The notes beneath the pieces were generated by a model. That model was not told where the DNA came from, did not search any database, and saw only the letters and a program-made list of their open reading frames with translations. Of a stretch of DNA of 64,000 bases, positions 1 through 8,290 are shown in pieces. How positions within the stretch are numbered: position 1 is the stretch's first letter; each line of letters opens with the position of its first letter. The position numbers and the translations under genes are program-made. Source of the stretch: Bacteroides faecichinchillae JCM 17102 (lineage in GTDB: Bacteria > Bacteroidota > Bacteroidia > Bacteroidales > Bacteroidaceae); contig NZ_BAKK01000001.1 of assembly GCF_000614145.1 (NCBI RefSeq), positions 124,001 through 188,000 of the forward strand, in the 5' to 3' direction.

Positions 1-183
1 ATGATGAAAAACAGAACGAGTAACTCCTTCTTCAATGAAATAAACCAGTTGGTCTGTTACTCCCGATTGTACTATATAAGTGTTTTTGGGGTAATACTTT
101 ATCTGCATGTTCGTTTGCAATACCTGAAGTGCTTCGTCGGAAACCGGGTAAACTTGTCTGATTTTGTCGATGATATTTTTCAT
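1..183 (-). CDS. Crp/Fnr family transcriptional regulator, N-terminal part (cut by window edge)
   Basis: The minus strand is open from an ATG at 183 to the window edge (61 codons). The peptide begins MKNIIDKIRQVYPVSDEA and continues into KYYPKNTYIVQSGVTDQLVYFIEEG, which matches the start of the cyclic-nucleotide-binding fold of Bacteroidetes Crp/Fnr regulators (a beta-roll with hydrophobic and glycine positions leading to a FIxxG-type turn). The DNA-binding helix-turn-helix lies outside the window, so the target and effector cannot be read. A TAAGTTTG box at 217..210 is a plausible -7 element. The family assignment is inferred from a short fragment. Confidence 0.72.
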   Translation of the reverse strand, partial: MKNIIDKIRQVYPVSDEALQVLQTNMQIKYYPKNTYIVQSGVTDQLVYFIEEGVTRSVFHH

Positions 184-209
184 TGAGGGGGATTTCGTTA
201 TTCTACTTG

Positions 210-217
210 CAAACTTA
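210..217 (-). promoter_or_regulatory. Candidate -7 box for the Crp/Fnr gene
   Basis: On the minus strand TAAGTTTG fits the Bacteroides TAnnTTTG -7 consensus, 27 bases before the ATG at 183. No convincing TTTG -33 box is seen at the expected distance. Confidence 0.4.
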
Positions 218-427
218 CGTAATTTTATTAATTCCTAAAAATTATCTATTTTAAATCCATAGATATATTAAGGTGCGAACCGTTGATACAGAATAAAAGC
301 TCAATGGATAGAAAAACGATCTCCCAAAAAGTAGGTACGGAATATAAATAACAGACCACAAAGTTGCCCTAATTTTGTTATTATAATAAGGTGAGATAAA
401 TATCTACTAATAACAATAGTTAAATAA

Positions 428-504
428 CTACTTGTTTTAGTAGAATAACTGCTTTTATTAGTTGATTGTTTAAATATAAGTATTATATTTGCACTGTAGT
501 ACTA
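428..504 (+). promoter_or_regulatory. Promoter and candidate BlaI-type operators before the repressor gene
   Basis: TTG at 462..464 and TATATTTG at 484..491, with a 19-base spacer, fit the Bacteroides promoter pattern. Two dyads surround it. CTACT-N6-AGTAG (428..443) lies just upstream of the -33 box. TAGTACTA (497..504) lies at the expected transcription start. BlaI/MecI repressors bind TAC(A/T)-rich palindromes and commonly autoregulate, so these are good operator candidates. That they bind the encoded protein is inference. Confidence 0.55.
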
Positions 505-522
505 AATAATAGCATAAAAGAA

Positions 523-891
523 ATGAAACGATTAACAGTAAAAGAGGAAGAGATTATGCGAATGTTTTGGGAGAATGGGCCTATGTTTGTTCGTGAACTA
601 TTAGCATATTATGATGAGCCTAAACCGCACTATAATACGGTTTCTACGCTTGTGAGAGGTTTAGAAGAGAAAGGATTTGTAGGATATAAGCCTTATGGAA
701 ATACTTATCAATATTATACACTTATTTCAGAGAAGGAGTATAAAAGTTCTGCTTTGAAAGATGTTATTTCACAGTATTATAATAACTCCTATGTTAATGT
801 TGTGTCTTCATTTATCGAAGAAGAAGGTATGTCTGTTGATGAATTGAAAGCATTGATAGATAGTATTGAAAGAGGACGTACTAATAAATAG
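523..891 (+). CDS. BlaI/MecI-family transcriptional repressor
   Basis: 122 residues with the layout of BlaI/MecI/CopY repressors (Penicillinase_R family): an N-terminal winged helix (MKRLTVKEEEIMRMFWENGP, then PHYNTVSTLVRGLEEKGFVG as recognition helix and wing) and a C-terminal dimerization helix region. The start is placed at 523 because the protein then begins at the family's usual position; an in-frame ATG at 466 would overlap the promoter. The next gene, 60 bases downstream, is an M56 metallopeptidase, the usual antirepressor partner that cleaves BlaI after signal sensing. No beta-lactamase gene is near, so the regulon is unknown. The palindromes at 428..504 suggest autorepression. Confidence 0.88.
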   Translation: MKRLTVKEEEIMRMFWENGPMFVRELLAYYDEPKPHYNTVSTLVRGLEEKGFVGYKPYGNTYQYYTLISEKEYKSSALKDVISQYYNNSYVNVVSSFIEEEGMSVDELKALIDSIERGRTNK

Positions 892-951
892 TCTTTTACT
901 TTTTAGGCTAATATATCTTAGAAGACATTCAATTTTAAATAAGTTGATACA

Positions 952-2607
952 ATGGGAGAGTTTTTGTTCTATTTACTGAAATCCGGATGTTTCCTGACCG
1001 TCTTTTATCTGCTTTTTAAGTTATTAATGAGTGGGACTACATTTTTTCGTTTTAACCGAGTGGTATTGATAGTCGGGATATTAGGATGTACTTTATTACC
1101 TTTGATAGAGTTTACTACTGTGGAGGAAACTCTTTTCACTGCTCCTTTGCGGACTATTCAAGAGGCTTTAGGTGATGAACAAAATATGGTGTATTTGGAT
1201 GGGGTGAATTGGGATATACAGTTGGATAAAAATGGAAATGAACAGTCCACGAATTGGTGTCCTGTTATTTTGGGGATTATTTATATTGTGGGCGCTTTAT
1301 TTACTTTATGTTGGTTGGTGGTTTCTCATTTTAGGATGCTTCAGTTAATCCGAACGGGAGAAATGCATCAATGTGGTAAATACAAATTAATGGTTGTTTC
1401 ACAATCGGTTTCATCTTTTTGCTGGGGAAAATATATTGTTGTTTCTGCTTTAGATTATTCCCGGCAAGTAAACGAAATATTACTTCATGAGACGATGCAT
1501 TTACGTTATCGTCATACGCTTGATTTATTACTTATGCAGTTCTTTTTGGCGTTTTTCTGGTTTAATCCGGTGATTTGGTTGCTGAAACGTGAACTACAAG
1601 AAGTGCATGAATTTGAAGCGGATAATGGAGTGCTCAATACAGGCATCGATGCAACAAGATATCAACTTTTATTGGTGAAGAAAGCTGTTGGTACAAGGCT
1701 CTACTCTATGGCTAACGGCTTTAATCACTCTAAACTTAAAAAACGTATTACTATGATGTTAAAAGAAAGAACAAACCGTTGGGCAAGGTTGAAATTATTA
1801 CTTATTGTGCCCGTAATGGCCGGGACGCTTTATGCGTTTGCACAGCCGGAAGTAAAAGCGACTTTAGCGCCTATTGTGGAAGAAGTCACTCAGCAAGGAC
1901 AGGAAGATTCTTATTGGGAACTGGTAAATTTCTTTAGTAATGAGGATCGTGCTTATCAAAGTCAATTGAAAGGTAAGAAGGGATCTCCTTTGCATACTAA
2001 TTATCTTTTTGTAAATAGAAAGAATCGAATTATGTTCAATACGGATATATTAGAACAAAAGGATTTGCAAAAGGCATTAGAAGAAAAACTTTATAATTCT
2101 TGGAAAAAGAATCCCCAAAATGCAGAACTTATATTATATCAGTTTGATTGGAATGCTAATGAAGGTTCAATAAAAAATATTTTTCAAAGCATAAAGAATG
2201 CGTATGTTAATATTCGAGCAAGAATAGCATTAGAATCTTCGAATAATAGTAAGGATTATTTAGACTCTGTATTTCCGATTCTTGTAAGGCAAGGAGCAGT
2301 CTCTAAAAAATATGGGATTATATATGATTCTGAAAAAGAAGAAAAACAGGAACCTGCTGAAGTGATAACTGAAGCAACTCTTACTCTATATGGATCTTCT
2401 GGCGGAACCAAGACGGAATTGAAAAATTTTACCTTGGAGGAATTAAAGAAGGAAATAATAGATCTCAAAACAACATTAAAAGATTCAAGTGAAATAACAA
2501 TTGGTCTGAAAGTAAATAAGGATTGTGCTATAGGTGTTGTCGAAGATATAAAACAAATACTTAGAAGTTGTAATGTATTAAAGGTTAATTATTGGATTCA
2601 AAGATAA
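952..2607 (+). CDS. M56-family metallopeptidase, BlaR1/MecR1-like antirepressor
   Basis: 551 residues. The N-terminal third has hydrophobic helices (about 5-25, 35-55, 105-130) of a polytopic membrane protein. The zinc-protease motif HETMH is at about residue 180 (EILLHETMHLRYRHTLDLLL), with a downstream glutamate in EVHEFEADN as a likely third ligand, as in peptidase M56. A further hydrophobic stretch at about 282-300 ends in AFAQPE. The rest is a periplasmic tail with no penicillin-binding signature (no SxxK domain). The last 35 residues (NKDCAIGVVEDIKQILRS) resemble the ExbD/TolR-like module found on other Bacteroidetes M56 proteins. It probably cleaves the adjacent BlaI-type repressor in response to an envelope signal other than beta-lactam; the signal is not deducible. 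Confidence 0.85.
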   Translation: MGEFLFYLLKSGCFLTVFYLLFKLLMSGTTFFRFNRVVLIVGILGCTLLPLIEFTTVEETLFTAPLRTIQEALGDEQNMVYLDGVNWDIQLDKNGNEQSTNWCPVILGIIYIVGALFTLCWLVVSHFRMLQLIRTGEMHQCGKYKLMVVSQSVSSFCWGKYIVVSALDYSRQVNEILLHETMHLRYRHTLDLLLMQFFLAFFWFNPVIWLLKRELQEVHEFEADNGVLNTGIDATRYQLLLVKKAVGTRLYSMANGFNHSKLKKRITMMLKERTNRWARLKLLLIVPVMAGTLYAFAQPEVKATLAPIVEEVTQQGQEDSYWELVNFFSNEDRAYQSQLKGKKGSPLHTNYLFVNRKNRIMFNTDILEQKDLQKALEEKLYNSWKKNPQNAELILYQFDWNANEGSIKNIFQSIKNAYVNIRARIALESSNNSKDYLDSVFPILVRQGAVSKKYGIIYDSEKEEKQEPAEVITEATLTLYGSSGGTKTELKNFTLEELKKEIIDLKTTLKDSSEITIGLKVNKDCAIGVVEDIKQILRSCNVLKVNYWIQR

Positions 2608-2668
2608 ATGTAGAGGACTGCAATAATTTTATAGATTATTGATATGTAACTTCTAATATACAGATGAG

Positions 2669-2724
2669 CGCAGATTATCGCAATTTGAATGTTTATTTTA
2701 CATGGGAATTGCGTTAATCTGGCG
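2669..2724. repeat. Imperfect 17-bp inverted repeat in convergent gap
   Basis: CGCAGATTATCGCAATT (2669..2685) pairs with AATTGCGTTAATCTGGCG (2707..2724), with one mismatch and one bulged base, around a 21-base loop. It lies between the convergent M56 and rmuC genes. It has no tight U-run, so it is not a clear terminator. The arm sequence resembles the CAGATTA/ATTACACAG hairpin found at 62443..62536. Confidence 0.45.
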
Positions 2725-2826
2725 TTTTATTAGTCAATTTTTAGTTTTTGTTTTACGAGTTATTTATGAGGATTTCTCTCTATATGTAAAGTGGAATCAA
2801 GTAATTAGAATAATTTAGTGGAAAGA

Positions 2827-4062
2827 TTAATCTATTAAATCATCTTCTCCATCATCAATAGGTAGAATCTTTTGGCTTTCTTCATGGGGCAATTGTTCTA
2901 CTTGTCGAAGTTTTCGTTCAATAGCGCGAGTGCGTTTACCCATTACTTCTTCTAATTGATCACCGGCATTTTGCAGATTCTTTTGTACTTTTTCAAGTAA
3001 ACCTCCGAATTTACTAAATTCTGTTTTAACAGCACCCAATACAGTCCATACTTCTCCGGTTCGTTTCTGAATGGCAAGAGTACGGAATCCCATTTGAAGG
3101 CTATTCAAAATAGCGCCTAAAGTTGTCGGTCCTGTTACGACAATCTTATATTCTTTTTGAAGAGTTTCTATAAGATTGGTCCGTCGGATTACTTCTGCAT
3201 AGATACTTTCAAATGGTAAAAACATAATAGCAAAATCTGTAGTAAAAGGGGGATCTACATATTTATCATGAATATCTTTTGCCATCTTTTTGATCGTATT
3301 TTCCAGTTGTTTTCCGGAGGATTCTATTAGTATAGTATCTCCGGTCTCAAATGCATCATAATATTGCTCGTAGACATCCTTAGGGAATTTAGCATCAATA
3401 GGTAGATAAACTATACTGTTAGCATCGTCTTTCCCCGGCAGCTTGATTGCGAACTCGACAAACTCTGTTCCGCTTTTTTTTGTCTTGACGTTGGCAGCAT
3501 ACTGTTCCGGACTCATCATTTGCTCTAATAAAGCGGCAAGTTGTACCTCACCGAAAGTACCTCGCATTTTGACATTATTCAACACTTTTTTTAATCCACC
3601 GACATCTTGTGCCAATGATTTCATTTCTCCCAACCCTTTCTGTACATTTTCAAGTTGAGAACGTACAATCTCAAAAGATTGACCAATCCGTTCGTTCAAC
3701 GTCTTTTGAAGCTTTTCTTCTACCATCAGACGCATATCATCCAACCGCTTTTCGGTTGATTGGATTAGTGTCTCCTGTTGGTGTGCCATCGCGTCAAACT
3801 TCTGACGTTGCAATTCTCCGGTTGTTATCATATTCTTATGTAGTATATCCTGAAGTTGTTGCAAATTCTGATTCAGCGTTTGCATCATCTCCATGCGGAG
3901 TTCCCGAATACTGCGGTTTAGCTCTTCCCGGTTCTCTTGCATCTGCTGGCGCAAAGCTGTTTGTAAGTGTTCTGTCTGAGCCTGGTTATTACTTTTAGTA
4001 AGTGATAATATGAGTAAAGCTAATAATAGCGCTACTATAACAATAAGTAGTATTAATTCCAT
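2827..4062 (-). CDS. rmuC: RmuC-family DNA recombination protein
   Basis: About 411 residues. One N-terminal transmembrane helix (MELILLIVIVALLLALLIL) is followed by a long coiled coil rich in Q, E and L (about 25-150). The RmuC domain (PF02646) follows, with the motif KMRGTFGEVQLAALLEQ and the core IYLPIDAKFPKDVYEQY and PFTTDFAIMFLPFESIYAEV. RmuC proteins limit inversions at short inverted repeats in E. coli; the structure suggests a membrane-tethered nuclease-like fold. The ATG at 4062 shares one base with the map stop codon (TGATG), so translational coupling is likely; a TTG one codon earlier is less probable. It is the second gene of a map-rmuC operon. Confidence 0.9.
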   Translation of the reverse strand: MELILLIVIVALLLALLILSLTKSNNQAQTEHLQTALRQQMQENREELNRSIRELRMEMMQTLNQNLQQLQDILHKNMITTGELQRQKFDAMAHQQETLIQSTEKRLDDMRLMVEEKLQKTLNERIGQSFEIVRSQLENVQKGLGEMKSLAQDVGGLKKVLNNVKMRGTFGEVQLAALLEQMMSPEQYAANVKTKKSGTEFVEFAIKLPGKDDANSIVYLPIDAKFPKDVYEQYYDAFETGDTILIESSGKQLENTIKKMAKDIHDKYVDPPFTTDFAIMFLPFESIYAEVIRRTNLIETLQKEYKIVVTGPTTLGAILNSLQMGFRTLAIQKRTGEVWTVLGAVKTEFSKFGGLLEKVQKNLQNAGDQLEEVMGKRTRAIERKLRQVEQLPHEESQKILPIDDGEDDLID

Positions 4063-4916
4063 CAATAGGTCAGGATTTCATTTCCGGTTTCAGTAATTAG
4101 AATCATATTCTCCCATTGTGCAGAAGGCAGTCCGTCATCTGTGCAGACAGTCCATCCGTCAGTTTCGTCTATAAATATTTCAAAAGTTCCCATGTTGATC
4201 ATTGGTTCGATGGTAAAAGTCATACCCGGCACGATCACCATACCTGTGCCACGACGTCCAAAATGTTCCACATCTGGTTCTTCATGGAATTTCATACCTA
4301 CACCATGTCCACAAAGCTCGCGTACGACACTATATCCGTTCTTTTCTGCATGTTCTTGGATAGCAGCACCTACGTCTCCCAATTGTTTCCATGGTTGGGC
4401 GGTAGCAATGCCAATTTCTAAACATTCTTTTGTTACTTGGACTAATTTGCGCATTTCAGGGCTGACTTCTCCAATCATAAACATACGAGATGCATCGGAA
4501 AAATAACCTTTGTAGATAGTGGATACATCAACATTAATAATATCTCCACTTCTCAGGAGTTCCGATTTACTGGGTATTCCGTGGCATACGACATCGTTGA
4601 TACTCGTACAGACACTTTTGGGAAAGCCTTCATAGTTGAGTGGAGCAGGGATAGCTCCGTGGCTAGTAGTGAAATCATACACCATGTTATCAATTTCTTC
4701 TGTAGACATTCCTTCATGAATATTCGCGGAGATATAATCAAGTAATGCGGTGTTGATTTTAGCACTTTCGCGGATTCCTTCCAACTGTTCAGGAGTACGG
4801 AGCACTTTGCGTGGGGGGAGTTTATAACCTTGTTTTCTGAGTTTCTGTATCTTTTCTTCTACATCAGCCGGATAATTGGATGGGGTAAACCGGAATCCCT
4901 TGATAAATTTTTTCAT
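4062..4916 (-). CDS. map: Type I methionine aminopeptidase
   Basis: 284 residues. This cytosolic metalloprotease removes the initiator methionine from nascent proteins. The five metal ligands are visible: two aspartates in NVDVSTIYKGYFSDASRMF, histidine in CGHGVGMKFHEEP, and glutamates in FTIEPMINMG and WENMILITETGNE. The N-terminal extension of about 35 residues (KGFRFTPSNYPADVEEKIQKLRKQGYKLPP) before the catalytic domain is longer than in the minimal E. coli enzyme; it contains no zinc-finger cysteines. The gene is the promoter-proximal member of a pair with rmuC. Bacteroides may carry more than one map; this one is not in the ribosomal-protein cluster. Confidence 0.93.
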   Translation of the reverse strand: MKKFIKGFRFTPSNYPADVEEKIQKLRKQGYKLPPRKVLRTPEQLEGIRESAKINTALLDYISANIHEGMSTEEIDNMVYDFTTSHGAIPAPLNYEGFPKSVCTSINDVVCHGIPSKSELLRSGDIINVDVSTIYKGYFSDASRMFMIGEVSPEMRKLVQVTKECLEIGIATAQPWKQLGDVGAAIQEHAEKNGYSVVRELCGHGVGMKFHEEPDVEHFGRRGTGMVIVPGMTFTIEPMINMGTFEIFIDETDGWTVCTDDGLPSAQWENMILITETGNEILTY

Positions 4917-5048
4917 TATAATAGGATGTTTTTTCTGAATATTTTTACAAAGGTAGAGAATAAAATGGAAGATATACTTCCTTCTCAGCTAAAACTTTCC
5001 TACTTTTACGGCAAAACTAAATCGTATTCGTATTTTATCTTTTAGGTA

Positions 5049-5114
5049 TTTACATGTAAATACGAAAAAGATTAGATGTAGATTCGAAAAGGTTCACATG
5101 TGAATGCGATTATT
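5049..5114. repeat. Three-unit tandem array of 22-bp palindrome-bearing repeats
   Basis: Three consecutive 22-base units (5049, 5071, 5093) share the form TTnACATGTnAATnCGA. The outer two contain the perfect dyads TTTACATGTAAA (5049..5060) and TTCACATGTGAA (5093..5104); the middle one is degenerate. The array lies 32 bases before the HU-HIG gene start, in a divergent gap with map. The 22-base period places each unit on the same helix face, so it is a candidate operator for a dimeric regulator. Confidence 0.6.
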
Positions 5115-5145
5115 TTTATAGTAATTATTAAATAATTAATGTGAT

Positions 5146-5745
5146 ATGGCAAAATATGATATATACAAGGTTCATGGCATTGATAACAAAGAGAAAGAAG
5201 AAAAATATCGTGCAAGAATTGTTCCTGAGGGGACAATTAGCAAGGAGAAACTATATAAATGGGTAGAGAAAACTTCCGGTGGTTTCAGTCGTGGGCAAGC
5301 TGATGCAATAATGACTTGTATAACAGATGCTGTCATTGAATTTCTGCGTGATGGATATATTGTACAATTAGGGGAGTTGGGATATTTATCGGCTACTGTT
5401 ACTAGTCGTCCGATAAAAGAGAAAAAAGAAATCCGCTCGGGTTCTGTTCATTTTAAGAATGTAAATCTTCGGATTAGTAATAGTCTGCGGAAAAGTATGC
5501 GGTCAATTCCTTTGGAACGAGTAGAAAAACCTGTCATGACCTCTAAAGAAATAACTCTGAAACAGAAAGAAGATATTTTGAGAAGTTATCTGGAAACTCA
5601 TCCATGTATTACTCGAACTGACTATTGTCGTATTACTCATACATTGAAGAACAAAGCGATCCATGATCTAAATCAGTTTGTAGGAGAGGGGTGGTTAAGC
5701 CGATATGGGGCAGGGCGTACGGTAATTTATTTGTTAGTGAAATAA
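5146..5745 (+). CDS. HU-HIG domain DNA-binding protein with C-terminal winged helix
   Basis: 199 residues. Residues about 1-125 match the HU-related (HU-HIG) family of Bacteroidetes: KLYKWVEKTSGGFSRGQADAIMTCITDAVIEFLRDGYIVQLGELGYLSATVTS, followed by the beta-arm region VHFKNVNLRIS. Residues about 140-199 form a second small domain (LKQKEDILRSYLETHPCITRTDYCRITH...AIHDLNQFVGEGWLSRYGAGRTVIYLL) that reads as a winged helix with a terminal hairpin. This two-domain layout is common in the family, whose members are thought to bind DNA like HU. The array of 22-bp palindromes just upstream may be its own binding site (inference). Confidence 0.85.
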   Translation: MAKYDIYKVHGIDNKEKEEKYRARIVPEGTISKEKLYKWVEKTSGGFSRGQADAIMTCITDAVIEFLRDGYIVQLGELGYLSATVTSRPIKEKKEIRSGSVHFKNVNLRISNSLRKSMRSIPLERVEKPVMTSKEITLKQKEDILRSYLETHPCITRTDYCRITHTLKNKAIHDLNQFVGEGWLSRYGAGRTVIYLLVK

Positions 5746-5760
5746 TTGTTAGGTTTATTG

Positions 5761-6036
5761 TTAAACATTGATTTGTCTTACCAGCTGTATGTATTCTTGC
5801 ATAGAGAAACCCATTCCCATTTTTTTAGTATCATAATTATGTTGGTATTGAATTCCTGTCTTTATCTTCCAATGCTTGTCTAGTTTAAAAAAAACATTAC
5901 TTCCAAATTCGGTAGGTATTATTTCAGAAGGAATTTCTCGATATCTCCGATGGTTTAGATTTTGTATACTATGCAATAAAGCTTCTTGATGAGTGTCTGT
6001 TATGGTTAAGAAATAGAATATCCTAATGATATATTT
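5761..6036 (-). pseudogene. Possible C-terminal remnant of a barrel-like protein
   Basis: The minus frame is open from 6036 to a stop at 5761 but has no ATG start (only a TTG at 5976). The peptide includes TEFGSNVFFKLDKHWKIKTGIQYQHN, which has the alternating polar-hydrophobic pattern of an outer-membrane strand pair. It lies in a convergent gap after the radical SAM gene. It could be the tail of a decayed surface protein or a chance open frame; I do not recognise a family. Confidence 0.25.
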
Positions 6037-6049
6037 TCAGGAAATGATT

Positions 6050-7687
6050 TTATAACGTTACTGCTTTAAATACAGGTTCGATTTTTTGAATTTCCGATTC
6101 AAAACCAAACCAGTAACCGTTTCCTTTATCATCAGTAGGTAGAAAACATAATCTTAGATTTTCACGATATGTTCCATATATTATTTGCCAGTTTTCTGGG
6201 GGTGTCTGTCGTTTAGTTTTGACTTTTTCTGCAGGAATCTTTTTAAGTGACATACCAGCTTCTATCCATGCAATTGTTACTTGGGTAAGATAATCCGGAT
6301 AATAGCTTTTACAGAAATTATAGAGGATCAATCCGCGTTTCTCTAGACTTAAAGGATTATCTATCACATTAGTTTCAATGAGATGATGAAGTAGATCATG
6401 GAGAAAATGAGGATTTTCCAAAATTAATGTTTGAGTAATTCCTCTCCATGTAGAAGTGTTGTAGAATCCATCTAATAATCTGGATAAATAGTGGGCGGTT
6501 TGTAATTCTTCCACTGTGATTTCCTGAGTCTGTAATACTTCATAGGGAGGGAAAGGAGAATATTGTATTCCTAGTTCTTTAGCCTTTTTGCGCATTTCTG
6601 TTCCAGGCAGTAATTTTAGAGATTCCAGTTGGATTTCTCCTGCCCCGTAACTAGCCAATGTGTGTACATCTTCAAAAATTTCCGAAAGGTGATAGAGTGG
6701 AAGACCTGCAATTAAATCTGCATGAGTCTCCATATTTTTTAAAGAACAGAGATATTTAAGTCCTGCTAAAGCATCATCAAGTTTACCTATTCGCCGACTT
6801 TGTTCAAGTACCGGTTCTCGCAGACTTTGTATGCCGGCTTCTAAATGTAATAGACCCTTAGGCAGGGTGGCAAGCTTTTGTTTTAATTCTTCTGTGAGTA
6901 AAGCAGGATGGATTTCAAGGTGAAAACATATATCCGGATATTCACGAAATAGATCCAATAATGCTTTGGCTCGTTTGCTATTGTAATTGAAAGTACGATC
7001 TAAAACTCGTACATTTTTTATACCGTGTTGATGAATAACATTCAATCGCTCCCTAATAGTTTCAATAGGAATCGTACGAACAGGTTTTTCTCCTCCACTT
7101 ACACAAAAAGCACAAGTATTAAAGCAACCTCTTGTTGTTTCTAATTGAACAAACGGTTTACTCCAATTGAAGAAACGACTTTTTTCGGGAGGAACAAGTT
7201 CTGAAAAGCGGATGACACGAGCAATGCCGTTATCTTGATATTTCCCTGATTGATCCAGATAACAAAGACCGGGTATGGAACTCCATTCTTTTACCGGTTG
7301 ATTCCAAACTTTTAACCAAATAGGGAATACTTCTTCGCCTTCTCCCCGAAACACTCCATTGACAAATTTGTTTCTTCTTAAGAAGTCTTCATTATCTCCA
7401 AGAAATTCCGGACCACCAAGGATGACGGAGCTATTTGGAAGCAAGGACTTTGCGCGTGAAACGATATGGAGTAATTGTTCGTGGTTAAATAGCCAATTGG
7501 TAGCAGCGATAATGTCGGGTTTACAATGATAGATTTGCTGCACGATATTTCCAATATTTTCGTTTATGGTTGCTGATACCATACACCATTCAATCGTGCT
7601 ATCATTCGCAATTTGAGCATGTAGTGCAGGCAGCGCCAATGATGAATGAGCATACGAACTATTTAAATCAAGCCAAAGAAGTTTCAT
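6050..7687 (-). CDS. B12-binding-domain radical SAM protein (DUF4080 family)
   Basis: 545 residues. An N-terminal cobalamin-binding-like Rossmann domain (about 1-140; MKLLWLDLNSSYAHSSLALP, GGPEFLGDNEDFLRRN) precedes a radical SAM core with the iron-sulfur motif CFNTCAFC (CxxxCxxC) at about 186-193 and GGEKPVRT after it. The C-terminal part (about 370-545) matches the DUF4080 region of such proteins (PFPPYEVLQTQEI, FYNTSTWRG). The substrate of this family is not established; related enzymes perform methylations or thioether chemistry. It is transcribed alone on the minus strand. Confidence 0.85.
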   Translation of the reverse strand: MKLLWLDLNSSYAHSSLALPALHAQIANDSTIEWCMVSATINENIGNIVQQIYHCKPDIIAATNWLFNHEQLLHIVSRAKSLLPNSSVILGGPEFLGDNEDFLRRNKFVNGVFRGEGEEVFPIWLKVWNQPVKEWSSIPGLCYLDQSGKYQDNGIARVIRFSELVPPEKSRFFNWSKPFVQLETTRGCFNTCAFCVSGGEKPVRTIPIETIRERLNVIHQHGIKNVRVLDRTFNYNSKRAKALLDLFREYPDICFHLEIHPALLTEELKQKLATLPKGLLHLEAGIQSLREPVLEQSRRIGKLDDALAGLKYLCSLKNMETHADLIAGLPLYHLSEIFEDVHTLASYGAGEIQLESLKLLPGTEMRKKAKELGIQYSPFPPYEVLQTQEITVEELQTAHYLSRLLDGFYNTSTWRGITQTLILENPHFLHDLLHHLIETNVIDNPLSLEKRGLILYNFCKSYYPDYLTQVTIAWIEAGMSLKKIPAEKVKTKRQTPPENWQIIYGTYRENLRLCFLPTDDKGNGYWFGFESEIQKIEPVFKAVTL

Positions 7688-7798
7688 GTGAAAGTTTTAA
7701 TATTATGATGCAAAGGTACAAAAAACTTGTGGCTTGATGTGTATCGTAAAATAAAAACGTTATTTTTGTAAACTATAAACGCAATAAACTAGAATAAT

Positions 7799-8200
7799 AT
7801 GAAAACAGTGAAGAAATATGCAAGTATCTTGATGATACTAACGTTATTCGTTGGTTTTACTTCATGTGAAGATGATGATACGATATTTGATCATATTGTA
7901 GGTCGCACGTGGGTTGGTGATTTGGGATTTTATGTAGATGGTGAGCCTGTAGAAAGTGGCATTACTTTTAAAAGTAATGGCTTTGGACAAGATGAGCAGT
8001 GGTTTTATGATTGGGATCAGAGGGCCGCTATTTTAGATGTACGCTGGTGGATTGACCATGGAGACTTGTACTTGGATTATGGAAATAGATATCCTTTGTT
8101 AGTTTTAGAAGCTATATATGTGGATGGAAGATATCTTACAGGGCGATTGTATTCTAATAATATAGATCAGGGAACGGTTACTTTGGTGATGGCAGATTGA
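7799..8200 (+). CDS. Small hypothetical lipoprotein
   Basis: 133 residues. An N-terminal signal peptide ends in the lipobox VGFTSC (Cys about 23), followed by acidic residues (EDDDTIFD), the pattern associated with surface export of lipoproteins in Bacteroides. The mature part is short, rich in W, Y, D and G (GRTWVGDLGFYVDGEPVE, FYDWDQRAAILDVRWWIDHGDLYLDYG) and looks all-beta, like a small lipocalin-type or DUF-type barrel. No enzymatic motif is visible. It ends before a bidirectional terminator at 8218..8266 shared with the convergent rluA-family gene. Confidence 0.75.
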   Translation: MKTVKKYASILMILTLFVGFTSCEDDDTIFDHIVGRTWVGDLGFYVDGEPVESGITFKSNGFGQDEQWFYDWDQRAAILDVRWWIDHGDLYLDYGNRYPLLVLEAIYVDGRYLTGRLYSNNIDQGTVTLVMAD

Positions 8201-8217
8201 TGTAAAATTTCTATCAT

Positions 8218-8266
8218 AAAAAAGCTATTCGTTAAATATACTCCTATATTCAGCGGATAGCTTTTT
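8218..8266. terminator. Bidirectional terminator
   Basis: AAAAAAGCTATTCG pairs with CGGATAGCTTTTT around a 22-base loop, with an A-run before and a T-run after. It serves the lipoprotein gene on the plus strand and the pseudouridine synthase gene on the minus strand. Confidence 0.75.
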
Positions 8267-8290
8267 ATGTTTCTCCTTTTATCTTTAGAA

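Noticed and set aside
3443..3998. Long plus-strand open frames opposite rmuC
   Set aside because: They are antisense shadows of a well-supported gene with clear RmuC motifs; they show no family features.
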